Below, one piece after another: positions 1 through 11,986 of a DNA stretch of 64,000 bases. The DNA is taken from positions 62,001 through 126,000 of the forward strand of contig MCFE01000068.1 of the NCBI GenBank assembly GCA_002104905.1, in the 5' to 3' direction. Under the pieces are notes generated by a model. That model did not search any database and was not told the DNA's origin. It was given only the letters and a program-made list of their open reading frames with translations. The position numbers and the translations under genes were made by a program. Every line of letters begins with the position of its first letter. The stretch's first letter is position 1. This stretch comes from Basidiobolus meristosporus CBS 931.73 (lineage: Eukaryota > Basidiobolomycota > Basidiobolomycetes > Basidiobolales > Basidiobolaceae).

Positions 1-640
1 TCTCTAGGTCATATGTTAGAGCCACATGACAGTTGTCCATCAAAACCATGTACATGGTAAGTTGCATCTCAGGATGATTTTGGCAAGAAGTAGTAGTAAA
101 TCCTCAAAGCTCCCATCACTGAAATCAGTGGAAATGTGCCACTTTCTAGCCACAACAGCACATCATTCATCAGTAGATGAATTACTGGGCTCACATATAT
201 CCATAAAGTATCCTTGGTATTTTCTTCCATAGGTGTTGTCATTGTACAATGGGATTTTGCTGGGCTCATGCAGGGTACTGTTGTTGGCACAGATGGGCTC
301 ATATTCCATCAGTGAGCATGCTTTTTCAGAGCTATCATGCTGCACACCATATTAAGAAGGCTGGGGTGAGCCTAAAGGCATCACACACTCACCTGACTTA
401 TATTGCAAATGGTGACAAGTACAGCTAGGGGCTGTTATACAAATTTCAACTGCCAGCAATATATGGTTGGTACAGTAGGGACTGGTGAATAGTCAAATAT
501 GACTTGTGTGGCAAAACACTGGCTGTGATCCTTGTAGTACTTTGTATGCTATCTGCACACTTCATGGCTGAGAGGCTTGCTACAATAGCCACATGGTCTT
601 TTTCTCTTCTCTTATTGTGTGAAATCAAGGAAGTCTTATC
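1..640 (-). pseudogene. Tnp2-type transposase, N-terminal part (unit 1), runs off window
   Basis: Read on the minus strand, this is the start of a Tnp2-like (CACTA-type) DNA transposase. A Cys/His cluster near 523-612 reads RPCGYC, then SHEVCRQH, and resembles a small zinc-binding N-terminal domain. A conserved block at 69-345 includes KDTLW and VSPVIHLLMNDVLLWLE. The same block recurs in units 2, 4, 6, 7 and 8, and 1-640 is nearly identical to 26257-26880. The reading frame changes near 230 and stops are present, so the copy is dead, and the catalytic part lies left of the window. The gene is divergent from ORF1 at 865. The family call rests on downstream motifs seen in other copies, not on this fragment alone. 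Confidence 0.65.
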
Positions 641-864
641 CATGGGGCTAACAGTTTGTCACTCAACAATGTAACACAGTTATATCACTTTTTGACAATA
701 CTCATATGAATTTAAGACAGTCTTGTATTTGACACATTGCACCTATATGAATGTAAGATTCAATGATGACCCACCATAGTAAGCATTATTAATAAAGTTG
801 TGGCACCACATACACATGTATATGTAACACTATTTCCCCATTTGTTTGACTCACTTCCATATAT
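641..864. promoter_or_regulatory. Divergent intergenic region between tnp2 and ORF1 (unit 1)
   Basis: About 220 bp separate the head-to-head tnp2 and ORF1 genes, so this must hold both promoters. It is A+T rich, with an AATAAAG run at 790-796. A 12-bp palindrome, CCATATATATGG (857-868), overlaps the ORF1 start codon. Equivalent spacers occur in units 2, 4 and 7 with partly conserved sequence. No specific promoter element can be assigned from sequence alone. Confidence 0.4.
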
Positions 865-2618
865 ATGGCGCCAAAAAATAAAGCAAAGTCATCTGGTTCT
901 CAACCAAACCCCACCACTGACAGCAACAGAAGAATGGTTGGACAACAGCTTGCTTTAACATTCAGTGCAACAAGTGGGGCTACATCCAACAAAGGCCCTG
1001 TGGACAGTGTGCCCATTGAAGGTAATAATGCGGACTCCTCAGGCTCTCAGTCAAGTGGCAATTGAGAACCTCTGTGGAGCCACAAGCTGACCATTATGCT
1101 CAGGCAGATGAGAATGTAGCAAATGCAGTACCCTCAGTTGAAGATCAGCAAGTGGCCATGATAACATCACCACCACCCATGCTAGCAAGTATGTTGTCAG
1201 CTCATACCAAAGCATTAATGAAGCAATTAGGTGCAGTGGCTGATAGGATAGATGCAATGGCCCAGAGAAATCAGGAAGTATTCCAGAAACAGGATGAGTG
1301 GATAATACATGTAGAGCAATCAATATCCCAGGTAGAGAGAGCAGTATCTTTGCTGCAAAAAGGAACTCAAGTAGCTCAATGTCACAGCCAAGAATTGAGC
1401 CATTTCCTGATGTAATAGCAGAGGAACACTGTACAATCTTTGAAGCACAACAACAGTGCCCAAAGATAAAGCCCACAGAAAAACCTATCACAGCATGGGA
1501 GGGAGACAATGTGGTGTTTATACCAAAGCCTAAAAATCAAAAGACATTGAAGATCTGTGAAGCCATTGAGTGCAATAATGAAGAGTGGGCTAATATACAA
1601 GAGGCCATCAGAAGTCTAGCATGCCATCACCTTAAGGCCAGCATACCATGGGACCATCAGGAACTCAAGGCCAAGCAGAATGCACTTGACTTGTTCCATG
1701 AGCATTATCCTGGATTCAAATGGGCAAATGGACTTTGGGCCAGCATTGGTATGCTAAGAAAGTATCTTAAGAATAGCAGAAACTATCAAAGGCAGAAGAA
1801 CAAGGGTGCCATGGCTAAAAACCAGCAGCTTCCTCAAGAGCCCTTCACAAGGAGGGCTGAAAGCTCCAGACAAGCATCAAAGAGATGTCAGGCAGCTGGA
1901 AGAGTGCCAATTAAGGACAAGCAGGCAGACATGGATGCACCAGCACAACATTAATCAAGGAAAAAGCAAAGTACCATTCAAGAAGCACCCAGTCAAAGTA
2001 GCAGTGAAAGACCTGGCAGTGATAAAGGAAAAGGTAAAGGGAGAAATCTCTACGCAAGCCTGAGATAGGGAGGAATGCAAAAAAAATGCAGTTTTTGCCA
2101 ATTGACACCACAAGCCAGGAACAGACTGAATCCCATCATAGCCAAGAAGAATTACCAACAAGAAAATAGCGGTTTTTACAAGAGTTGAAGCGCAGCCAGT
2201 TGAGCTATACTCCAGTAAGGTAGATATGTTTGCTGAAAAAGGCAATTTGTCTACCTCAGCCTCCACAGCCTCCATTGTTGACAGAGTGGAGATTGCAGTG
2301 ACAGACAAGGCTACAATGTCAAGAGCTTGGATGACTCTCACAATGCCTTCAGTGAAGTTTTGGAACATTAATAGGCACACCAAGAGGTTGCAGCACTCCT
2401 TCAAGAGCAGTGCTCAAGAAAATGCACTGGAATATTGCAAGGATTTATTGCAAAGCCTGGCAGATGAGGAGCTAGACCTTACAGTGCCGGCTGAAGACCA
2501 GGATGTGTGGGAATCAGTGAATGAACAGTGGCATAAAGCTATTGGGTTCCTGCCAAAGTTGTGGAACCAGAGTGTTACAGCAGAAATACTTATTGAGTGG
2601 TGGATTTTAATGGAGTGA
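865..2618 (+). pseudogene. ORF1, partner protein of the Tnp2 element (unit 1; fullest copy)
   Basis: Start ATG at 865, stop near 2618; about 580 codons spread over several frames, so at least three frameshifts or undetected introns. The N-terminal 60 residues are polar and Ser/Gln rich (SGSQPNPT). A region with heptad spacing follows at 1200-1400 (ALMKQLGAVADRIDAMAQRN, then VEQSISQVERAVSLLQK), which I read as a coiled coil. Next comes a basic helical middle part (SLACHHLKASIPWDHQEL; RKYLKNSRNYQRQKNK), then a C-terminal part rich in Trp and acidic residues (EDQDVWESVNEQWHKAIG). I recognise no enzyme motif. Copies recur beside every tnp2 gene, always divergent, which suggests a DNA-binding or assembly partner of the transposase. 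Function is inferred from position only. Confidence 0.6.
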
Positions 2619-3053
2619 CTTGTTGAGTGTGGGGTTGGGCTTAATGTTAGTGTAGGGTATAGAGACCTCTATAGGCCAATACAACTGGCAATTGAGGTAC
2701 AACTGAAGTTTCAATGGAAATAAATCAATTTGTATGCATGAAAAGTAAGAGAAATAGTTGAGTCAGGAAGTAAGGAGTGTGAAAAGAGGCAATAGCCAGC
2801 CAATTCACACAAACATAGGAGGCAATAGAGTGTCTGGGATCAGAAAGTGAGCAAATTGGCAGGGAACCAATCAAAAGCCACTTACACATTGTTATAATGA
2901 AAAATTTTGACAAAGTTTTTTGTGAAATCTGGGGTGCAAATATTTTTCAATGGTCTCTGGATGGTGTTCTGACAAGATCAGTACCTCTTAGCCATAGGAC
3001 ATTAACTTTGTGACAGTCTTTTGACAGGATCATCTCAATAATTTCTCATAGGG
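2619..3053 (+). repeat. ORF1-side terminal region and TIR of unit 1
   Basis: Non-coding tail between the ORF1 stop and the element end. The last 31 bases (3023-3053) are the inverted repeat; the reverse complement begins CCCTATGAGAAATTATTGAG. The same tail and end occur at 28426-28852 in opposite orientation and, more decayed, at 9980-10451. Sequence after 3053 changes to an unrelated element, which supports the boundary. Confidence 0.7.
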
Positions 3054-3850
3054 CATCTGGAGGCCCTTAGCCCTCAATTTGGTCATTGACTGATACACAA
3101 GCTACCTGATTTGCCATCAAAAATCCTATTTTGCCCATTGCAAAGTTACTCCCTGGTCCTAGGGATTGGACAAGGTGTCATAGCAAGCATGCAACCAGTT
3201 GTGAAGGTGCAAATCAGATCAAATAGCTGCACTGGTGTTACAGATGATGTATACATATGTACAGTGTGCATTATAGGGGCTCTGTCTCAAATGTGAGACA
3301 ACCTTGCTATTACTTCTTACAAAGATTTAGTGATCACTAATTTGCAATGGCTCAATTGGGGTCTCATAAAAATGTATTATCTGGGTCATGCCAAATAGTA
3401 ACAATTTAATGCAATTGCATCACCTTCTCCTAAGTTTTTTTCTCACATGGATTATTACTGAAGCATTTGGTAAGGATTTACTTTGCACACTTAAACTACT
3501 TCCTTGTTGAATACCATATGTGGCTACTTGTGTACCAGTAGTTAGTATTTTGCCTCCTAGTTGATGAGTGCAATGCTGGAGCTTGGGTATGCCAAATTGC
3601 TCCTGATGATATAATGGAACCAGCCTGAAGTGCCATGTACAGACACATTCTTTTACTTGTCAAAGGCTCTGGTAGTGGAGGCACTTTTTGAGGGTCATTG
3701 TCAGGCAGTTCAATAGAACTAACTTGCTAATGGTCAGGTGTAACAGCATGTGCAGGTGCAACTTGATATGTTGGCATAGCCCTTGGCTGAGTTTGATATG
3801 ATATTACATGTTGTTGTAACATGGCCTGCTTTAATGGACTTGTGTCTAAA
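3054..3850 (-). mobile_element. Fragment of a Harbinger/IS5-like element (accessory-gene side)
   Basis: This stretch matches roughly 48060-48880 of the complete Harbinger-like element, including the shared string ATTGGACAAGGTGTCATAGC and the minus-strand peptide HSSTRRQN (here about 3496-3684). Only the 3' part of the accessory gene and its flank are present; no transposase and no identifiable TIR. It lies between the end of unit 1 and a tnp2 fragment, so it is a relic left by deletion or rearrangement. Confidence 0.6.
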
Positions 3851-4425
3851 GCTGGGTTGGGTTCAGCAAGCAAATAAATCTTATTGGGAAAACTCTACCA
3901 AGGTATGCTGGATTTCTCTTGGTCACAAGCCAACTTCCACACCATTTAATACAGAATTTACACAAGCATGAGCCAGAGCACACCTATAATGGGGACTAGA
4001 ATCCAGCAGGGAAAAGGAATATATTGGCCAAATACTAAAAAGTTTTTGCTAATATTCAGGAGAAATATTAAGCACATTTGTAGAGGGTAGTAAGTAGGAG
4101 GCCATAGTTTTTTTTGATTCAGACTATATGTCAAATTCCAAATATAGTGGTGAGTAAGCAGATAAAGAGGGGTGATTCTACAGATGAATATATGATTTGA
4201 ACAAGAGGAGGTAGAAAAAGGAAATACTATTTGGTAATTTGGTATATTAATATTATACAGAACTAGTGCCATACTGCTGTGATTGCCATCAGAGACTTGC
4301 AATGAGGCCATCAGAATACCATCAAGTTTTTTGCCATATAACAAAAGTAAATGTACCGACTGATTAGATCCATTCAAAATAGTTGTAGAGCACATTAAGA
4401 CCGCAACAATGTCATGCAATTATTG
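3851..4425 (+). pseudogene. Tnp2-type transposase, C-terminal fragment
   Basis: Plus-strand sequence homologous to 39920-40640 and 46590-47260, the last part of the tnp2 gene. It starts in the middle of the conserved segment around TKVCWISLGHKPTSTPFN and continues into the 3' end with several stops. It is then joined to an oppositely oriented tnp2 fragment through about 100 bp (4426-4526) that I cannot place. Parent element not identifiable. Confidence 0.6.
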
Positions 4426-4526
4426 TTATAGCATGCTCAAGCCCCATCCAGATTATAACCATGTTTGGCAGCAAAATTTGTAAAGCACTGTTACAACCCT
4501 GTTGCTTTAATGCCAAAGAAATAGGT

Positions 4527-5297
4527 GTCTCAATGTTCACATCTTTACTCAGCATTTCCCACCTCTTCCTGGCTGTCCACTATATGCCAACTAATCACAT
4601 CCATGATGGACTTGAAGGTAATATTCATGATGAGACTTGGATATGGTAGTTCCTATAACTTGACTTGTCCTCCTATCATCTCAAACATCTGCTTAAATTA
4701 AATGCCAAAAAGGTGAAGCAAGGCTTAACATTTGCCACACACCATGGAAGTTTGAGTGGAGAATGGTTACAGCGGTAGCAGAGATCTATGCATTTGGCCT
4801 TATGCTTGTGAAGTAAACACTCAAATTCAATCACAAGCTCCTTGCATACAAGCTCTAGATGCATCAAGTTGGCTTTGATGATCTGCTGTGGTATAAATAT
4901 CTCTTCAATGTCAACATATGACTCCCAATGCTGCAAATGTACTCCTGGTAGAAATGACTTCAGAAGGCTTCTTGAGTAAATATGTAGCCAGTAGGTCCAG
5001 TCCTTGTATTTGTATTGTTACATATGCATCTGAATATTTATGACAACCTGTGAGAAGTACTCAGGGTAGACATTTCTCTGGTATCTCAAAGGGCTTGTTG
5101 AAGCTAAAATGCCTAATGTACAACTTGGCCATTAGCCTAAGGGTAATGTTGAAAAGCAAATACATTGCACACAGTTGAAAGCACTTGCTACTTTGTAGCT
5201 TCACAATACTTGTTGGACTGCATGAGCTTCATTAGACTGGGTATTACTGTAATATATCTGGAGTGTGAACAATGTTTTTCTTTTATGGTGGTGGATC
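4527..5297 (-). pseudogene. Tnp2-type transposase, middle part (unit 2), interrupted by copia
   Basis: Minus-strand tnp2 sequence covering the segment with the LLHL-like block, RWEF/CGEIGR region (degenerate here) and back to the block CSHSRYI..PSLMKLMQSNKYC near 5180-5270. At 5298 a copia LTR begins. The rest of this tnp2 gene continues at 8978, on the far side of the copia copy. A deletion has removed much of the central transposase. Several stops and frame changes are present. Confidence 0.6.
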
Positions 5298-5665
5298 TTG
5301 AAATATTGGACTATTTGGTATCATTCAGTAGCTAAAAACTTACTTAACAATTCTAGACTAGTCTTGGTCACTGTAGGACCTGTTTGCAGCCCCAACTTTG
5401 CCAGTTTCTTCACATCAATGATCCTATGATTATTCCCCTATAGTGAAAATTAAATTAACACTGTTTACCAAACATTATGTACTAACCCTAAAACTGTTAC
5501 AGAATGCTCCTAGATGTTAGGAAACCCCCCTTTCTTAGTGTTACTGATATATTACTTCTACAAATGTATAAATACTGATCCACTTTATGAATAAGCAACA
5601 GTTCAACTATTATCACTATATCTTGATAAGTTCCTTGTATCCAAATCACTTCTTAAATTGCAACA
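5298..5665 (+). repeat. 5' LTR of copia family 1 copy
   Basis: 368 bp, matching the other family-1 LTRs (22733, 23602, 31880, 35192, 39123). It begins TTGAAATATTGG, having lost the first TG, and ends AAATTGCAACA. A TATA box (TATAAATA, about 5570) and a nearby polyadenylation-like AATAAG lie near the middle, as in the other copies. The five bases before it are GGATC. The 3' side of the element is truncated, so no TSD can be confirmed. Confidence 0.85.
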
Positions 5666-5678
5666 GGTTTTGAGCCCC
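5666..5678 (+). other. Copia primer-binding site, initiator tRNA-Met anticodon-arm type
   Basis: GGTTTTGAGCCCC directly follows the LTR. The intact family version is GGTTATGAGCCC (23101-23112), complementary to GGGCTCATAACC, which contains the CAT anticodon and matches the anticodon arm of yeast initiator tRNA-Met. This copy has one mismatch. The arrangement implies priming from an internally cleaved half-tRNA, as known for Drosophila copia. Confidence 0.65.
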
Positions 5679-5701
5679 AATTGCCTTAACTTATCCTAAA
5701 G

Positions 5702-8700
5702 ATGACTTCTACCAGCAAACAAAACAATACAAACATCTTCCCTGTAAAGGAGAGGTTTCATGTGAAGAACTACAGACTTTGGAGAATCAAGATGCAGATC
5801 CACCTTGAAAAAAAAAAGCTTTAGAATATAGTAACAGGAAAAGAAGTTGAGCCAAAAGGAGCAGCAGAAGAAGTAGAGATGTTTCAAGAGAAGGAGAGAA
5901 AGGCCTTTGATGCTATACATATCAATATGCAAGATTCCTTCATTGGAAAAATCCATGCTCTAAATACTGCCAGAGCAGCATGGGAATTCTTAGAGAAGAT
6001 TTTTAGAGCAAAGTCAATATCAAGCAAGCTTTGTCTAAAGCAAAAATCCTTCAACAGGAGAAAAAAGCTAGATGATAACATGCTACAACTCATTATCAGA
6101 ACGGAGACACTTGCAGAAGGACTCTACAGTATTAATGCTGGTGTAGATGATGAAGAAAAGATACTCTGTCTGTTTTGCAGCCTACCAGACAAGTATGAGC
6201 CACTTATACCTGCATTAGAAAGCAGAGAAGACAATTTGACTTTAGACTATGTCAAAGGAAGACTTCTCCATGAAGAACTCACAAGTAATGAACAAGCAGC
6301 AAAAATTGAAGACAATGCTTTATTCATCTCAGAGAGGCACACAGAAAAGAAGGGAAAGCAGCAAAGCCAAAGAAAACCTGGTTGCTGTAACTACCTTAAG
6401 AAGCCAGGGCACTGGGCAAGAGAATGCAAGAAGAAACAAGCAGACAAAAAACAGAAACTGGAGCAGGCAGACCATGTAACTACTGATGAACAGTTATTTG
6501 TAACTGTACAAGTGAGTGCAAGTATACAAAGTAATGAATGGTATATTGATGGTGGAGCATCACAGCATATTTGAGGTATAAAGGAGTGGTTCAGTAATTT
6601 GAAGACTATTCCTGTAAGAAAGGTTTATCTGGGAGACAACTCTGCACTGGAAGCTACTGCCAGTGGGTCTATACTACTAATTTTGGGTGATTTCTCAGGG
6701 ACTACAGCAGCAAAACTGACTGATGTACTCTACGTCCCTGGAATAGCTAAGAACCTACTCTCAGTCCATAGAGCAACTGCTCAGGGACTGAAATTTGTTT
6801 TTACTAAGCTGAACTACTCAATATTGAGTGAAAGTGAACAATAATTAGCTTTGGGAATCAGATATCACTGTATATACAAGTTACAATGCAAGATCATTGC
6901 ACCTGAGTATGCCAATATTGCTGCAACTGATGAAACTAACTGGGAGACGTAGCATAGGAGGCTAGGACACATTGGGGAACAGAAAATAAGTCAATTGTTG
7001 AAAAATGAGCTTGTTTCAGGCCTAAGTTACTCAATTCTGATCAAAATGGGTATCTGTAAGGGATGTTCATATGGCAAACAAGCTAGGCAACATTTCAGGA
7101 GCTCAGAAAGCATTAACACCACCAAAATGATGTTTATTGATGACAAGACAAGATATTCATGGGTACATTTCTTCAAAACAAAGGATGAGGCTCTAGAGTT
7201 GTTTAATCACTTTATGAACATAGCAGAAACATAAACTAGGTGTAAATTGAAGAAACTTTGATATGAGAATGGAGGGGAATACTGCTCAAAGGAGTTTGCA
7301 AGATACTGCTCATCTACTGGTATAGTTCAGCAGACCACTATTCCACACACTCCACAGCAAAATGGAGTAGCAGAACATGCAAATAGAAGTATAGTAGCAA
7401 TGGGAAGACCTATGCTACATGATAAAGGATTGAACTACAGATTTGGGCTAAATCTGTTGCTACCTCAGTATAAATCAAGAACAGATGCCCAACAACAGCA
7501 CTACAAGATTCTACACCATTTGAAGCATATATAGGCAAAAAAACAGATGTCCAGCACCTCAGGATCTTTGGCATTGATGTCTTTTATCACATCCCTGACA
7601 AAAAAAGCTCAAAGCTGGAACCAAAGAGTAGAAAGGGATCTTTCTTAGGTATTGTGATGATACTAAAGGGTATAGAGTGTATGATGGCAAAATTCAGAAG
7701 CTGATCAAGATCAAGGAAGTTATATTTGAGGAGAATTCAGATCAGAAAGCCACCACTGATGAAGAAGATACGTGCCAAATTCAGCCAGGTATGGAAGATA
7801 TTTCTACCAGCTCCAGATCAGAGCAGATTATCCCAGTAAGGAGATCAACCAGAATAAGAAATGCCCCTGGATCCTGGTGGCAGACATTCAATGATCATGA
7901 TGAAGCTTATCTTGCCTTATGTGCCAAACCTCAAAATCTGGAACAGGCAATGCAAAGTCCAGAGCTGGTAGATTTACCAAATGGGAGAAAGCCAATAGGA
8001 TGTAGATGGGTTTACAAGATCAAGATAACCGCAAATGGTACTGTTGATAAGTACAAGGCTAGATTGGTGGCTAAAGGCAATTCCCAGATCCAGGGAATAG
8101 ACTTTAAGGAAACACTTGCTCTGGTTGCAAAGTTTAACTCCATTAGGACAGTTCTAGCCCTGGCAGCTGTACACAGTCTGGATCTACACCAAATGGATGT
8201 CAAAACAGCCTTTTTAAATGGGGATTTGTAAGAAACTATATATATGGAGCAACCAGAAGGTTTTGCCAATCCAAAGGACCCCCACAAGGTGTGAAGACTC
8301 AGGAAGCTGTTGTATGGGCTGAGGCAGGCACCTAGAGCATGCTATAACAAAGTGGACCCATATCTAGAGGAATTTGGGTTTGTTTGTAGCACTGCAGATC
8401 ACAGTATATATGTGAAACAGCTCAAAAATGGTGTGATAATACTAGTTGTGTATGTGGACAACCTAATTATAGCTACAAGTGACCAGGAGGCACTTTAACA
8501 GACAAAATCAGATCTCTTCAGCAAGTTTGAGATGAAAGAGCTATATAGACCAAAACTTTCCCTATCAATCAGTAGTTGGTAGCCTGATGTGCTTGATGGT
8601 GTCTATATGTCCTGATGTTGCAGTGACAGTTGGAATAGTCAGTCAATTCATGCAGAATTATGGATCAGATCAAATTAAAGCAATTAAGTGGATTTTCAAA

Positions 8701-8977
8701 TATCTACAAGGTGCCATAAATATGGTACTGAAATACTCTGGAGCAGCCAATAGGGGGAAACTTGATGGTTATAGTGATTCAGATTGGGGTAGAGATCTGA
8801 TTGACAGATGCTCAACCACTGGGTATGTGTTTCTTCATGCTGGCGCAGCTATTACCTGGAATTGCAAGAAATAACCAACTGTGTCCCTATCCACAACTGA
8901 AGCTGAATATATGGCTGCTAGCCAAGCAATAAGGAGGCTATATGGCTATGGAAATTACTCAAAGACTTATGCTGAGT
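5702..8977 (+). pseudogene. Copia family 1 gag-pol polyprotein, 3' truncated
   Basis: ATG at 5702. Gag runs to about 6480, with a decayed CCHC knuckle at 6388-6430 (second Cys replaced by Leu). Protease follows (YIDGGASQH, 6541). The pre-integrase HHCC and integrase have lost about 25 residues near 7129, including the first catalytic Asp. RT and RNase H follow (GYSDSDWGRD near 8770). One frame stays readable to 7234 despite stops at 5822, 6572, 6842, 6950 and 7232; a frameshift follows. The RT active site reads YVDN instead of YVDD (about 8449). A deletion near 8535-8560 removes the RT-RNase H linker. The copy ends inside RNase H at about 8977 with no 3' LTR. Not functional. Confidence 0.85.
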
Positions 8978-9640
8978 CAGGATGGTGTTTAGGTCATATG
9001 TTGCCAGCTGCTTGATGGTTGTCCATTTGTACCATATAAATGGTAGTCTGCATCCTGGAGTCATTTTGGCAAGAAGTAGTGGTAAATACTCAAAGCCCCC
9101 AATGGTGATATAAGTGAGAACATGCCATTTCTCTAGCCATAACATTACATAACTCACCACTAAATGAATTATTGGGCACACTTGGCTCCATAAGCTATAC
9201 TATTCATTTTTTCAGCAATTGTGGTCTTTTTGTATATTTGTATATTGCAGAGCCCATGAATGGTTCTGTTGTTAGGGGAGATTGACTCACAATTCTTCAG
9301 TGAGCCTTGTTCTTCAGAGCTACTACTCTATGTGCCATATTCAAAAGGTTGAGGTGAGCCTAAAGGCATTACAACTCACCTGACTTGGTTTGCACAAGGT
9401 AATAAGTATGGCTAGGTGTCATTATAGAAGTATCAAGAGGCTGCAGGGTATTGTTGATGCAGTAGTGACTGATGAATTGTCAAATATGACATGTCTAAAA
9501 AGTACTTGCGGTGATCCTTGTGATACTTCCAACACTGTCTGCAAGCTTCATGGCTGAGAGGCTTGTTACAATAGACTCATGGTCTTTTTTCTCTTCTCTT
9601 ATGGCATTGAATCATAAAAGACTTGTCCATGTGGCAAACA
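8978..9640 (-). pseudogene. Tnp2-type transposase, N-terminal part (unit 2)
   Basis: Continuation of the minus-strand tnp2 gene split by the copia copy. It holds the block KWHVLTYITIGGFEYLPL near 9090 and, near 9520-9610, the N-terminal Cys/His cluster with SHEACRQC and an internal stop. Divergent partner ORF1 begins at 9854. Heavily mutated. Confidence 0.6.
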
Positions 9641-9853
9641 GTGTGATACTCAACAACATTGCACTATTATATCACTCTTTTGTCAATACTCATGTGGATT
9701 TAACACAATCATGTATATGGGATATTACAACAACATGAATGCAAGTGTCAACAATGACCCACAATACTTGGCATTTTTAATAAAGTTGTGTACCACATGC
9801 ACAAGCATAGGTAGTACTATTTCCCCATTGGTTTGACTCACTTCCATATATAT

Positions 9854-9941
9854 ATGCTGCCAAGAAATAAAGCAAAGCCATCTGGTTCCAAACTAAACCC
9901 CACTGCTGAGAGCAGCAGAAGAGCAATTGGACAACAGCTGT
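9854..9941 (+). pseudogene. ORF1 remnant (unit 2), first 30 codons only
   Basis: ATG at 9854 starts LPRNKAKPSGSK, the ORF1 N-terminus. Homology ends after GQQL at about 9941, and sequence then jumps to the ORF1-side terminal region near 9980. So nearly all of ORF1 has been deleted from this copy while both flanks remain. Confidence 0.6.
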
Positions 9942-9979
9942 GGAGTTCCCATCCAAGTCATGGAACAAGGGTATTTTGG

Positions 9980-10451
9980 CAAGATTACTCTGTGAATAGT
10001 ATATTTTGATGTACTTACTTGTTGAGTGTGAGGTTAGGCTAAATGTTAGTTTAGGGTATAAGGACTTTTATAGGTCAATATGATTGGTAATTGAGGTACA
10101 ACTGAGGTATGAAAGGAAGCCAACCACTTATATGCATGAAAAGTAAGAGGATTGTTTGAATCAGGAGGTAGGGAGTCTGAAAAAGAGGCAACAGCCATTC
10201 AATATACACAAGCATAGTAGGTGATTGAGTGACTGGGATCAGAAAGTGTGAAAATTGGCAGAGAATCAATTGAAAGCCACTAATGTATTGTTATGATGTA
10301 AAGTCTTGACCAAGTCTTTTGTGAAATCTGAGGTGTGATTTTTTGCAAATGGTCTTTGCACAGTGTTGCAACGGCATCTATACTGCTTAGTCTGAGGATT
10401 TAACATTTTTGATGGCTTTTGATGGGATAACCACAGTTATTTTTCATACAG
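9980..10451 (+). repeat. ORF1-side terminal region and degenerate TIR of unit 2
   Basis: Homologous to 2600-3053. The last bases (to 10451), read as the reverse complement, give CTGTATGAAAAATAACTGTG, a mutated form of the CCCTATGAAAAAT end. At 10452 the sequence turns into the oppositely oriented terminal region and ORF1 of unit 3, so two ORF1-side ends meet head to head. Confidence 0.55.
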
Positions 10452-11975
10452 ATACATGGGTGGTGTTTACTTGGTTACTTACCCATTCTCTCACTTTCTG
10501 ATCCTGGACACTCCATTGCCTACTATGTTTGTGTACATGGATTGGTTGTTGCATTTATTTCATGATCCTTACTTCCTAACTCAAACAATGCTCTTACTGT
10601 TCATGCATACAAATTGGCTTATTTCTGTTCAATCTCCATTTATAACCCAATTGCTAATTGTACTAGTCAAGCTTCAAACTCAACAAGTTGCTAGATTAAA
10701 GCTGCTATTCAATACAATATCTGCCAGAAAACCCTTTTTCATGACATTGGCTACAGCCCTACTGCTCCATGCCATTGTTCATTCATTGGTTCCCATGCAT
10801 TCTGATCTTCAGACAGCACTGCACTAAATAGCACTCAAACAACCAGCATTTGCAATGAATCTTTGCACTATACAAGTGCATCCTCATGAGCTCTGCTCCT
10901 GAACAACTGCTGCAATCTTTTGCTATACCTACTATAGCCCTAAAGCTCCACTGTAGACTTAGTGATAGTATTCTCAGTTCTTCACATCCTACTTTGTCAG
11001 TCAGTGAGATCTCCACTTTGTCTACAATGGAGGACATGGAGGCCATAGTAGACTGATTGCCTCTCTCTGCAAATCCATCTGCTTCACTGGAATGTAGTTC
11101 AGCTGGCTGTACTTCAAACTTGTGAGCAAGCAGTTTTTATATTGTTGGTGATTCTTCTTGGCTGTTATGGGATTCAGCCTGCTCCAGACTTATAGCATTA
11201 AATGGTGAGAGGTGCAACTACTTGCTTGTGCTTAACGTTCTCTGGCTTGTGTAAACCTTTTTCCATTATCACCGCAAAATTTCTCACCACTACTTTGTCC
11301 AAGTGTCTCTGGTATTGAACTACATTTCTCCTTGATAAATCCTGCATTGACCCATCAGTTCCTATTTTCCTGTCCCTTACCTGCACTCTACCAGCTACCT
11401 GTTGGTTTTTCTCACCTGCTTTGAGCTTTCAGCCCTGGTTGTGACAGACTCCTGACAAAGCTACTCAATTTATCACCCCATAGTGCTTTACTTTTGGCTT
11501 GACAGAGTGCTTCTCAAGTGCAACTATGCATCTTCCATGATGAATACTGCACTAATGAGTGTCTCTCTGCCTACTTGTCTCTTACTGGCACACTTCCAGC
11601 TAGCTCACAATTACTTTCACTTGCTTAGAGCTTTGAGCACTGCTTGTAGTGAGCTCATGAGGAAGCTGCAGATCTTTAGCCATGGCACCATTGTTGTTCT
11701 GTTCTTGCTAACTTCTGCTATTGTTAAAATAATTTCCTAGCACACCAATGCTGGCACAAGCCTATTTTCTAGTTTAAATCCGGGAAGATGCTCATGGAAC
11801 AGGTGAAGTGCACTCTGAATAGCTGTGAGTTCCTGATGGACCAGTGGTATGCCACCCTACAGGTTATGGCAAGCTAGACTTATTTCAGCCTCTTGAATAG
11901 ATGCTCACTCCTCATCATTGTGCTTAATGGCTTCACAGAGCTTCAGTGTTTGTTGATTTTAAGCTGTGGAAGAAG
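10452..11975 (-). pseudogene. ORF1 and its 3' region (unit 3)
   Basis: Minus-strand ORF1 copy. 10470-10690 is its 3' non-coding tail and 10690-11975 the coding remnant, running back to the segment equal to about 1540 in unit 1. The peptide VDKVEISLTDKVG (near 11000) matches VDRVEIAVTDKAT of unit 1. Many stops. The 5' end of ORF1 is missing, replaced by a copia LTR at 11987 and then by tnp2 sequence. Confidence 0.6.
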
Positions 11976-11986
11976 TACCATAGTCT

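Noticed and set aside
1051-1509. 152-codon minus-strand open frame
   Set aside because: It is the antisense of ORF1, recurs as antisense wherever ORF1 recurs, and its Leu/Ser/His-rich composition is typical of a shadow frame.
2040-2225. Spliceosomal introns explaining the ORF1 frame breaks
   Set aside because: GT and AG dinucleotides exist but no branch-site pattern is shared at the same place in the other copies; decay by stops and indels is simpler.
3958-4419. 153-codon minus-strand open frame
   Set aside because: Antisense of the tnp2 C-terminal fragment; the plus-strand reading aligns with the other tnp2 copies.
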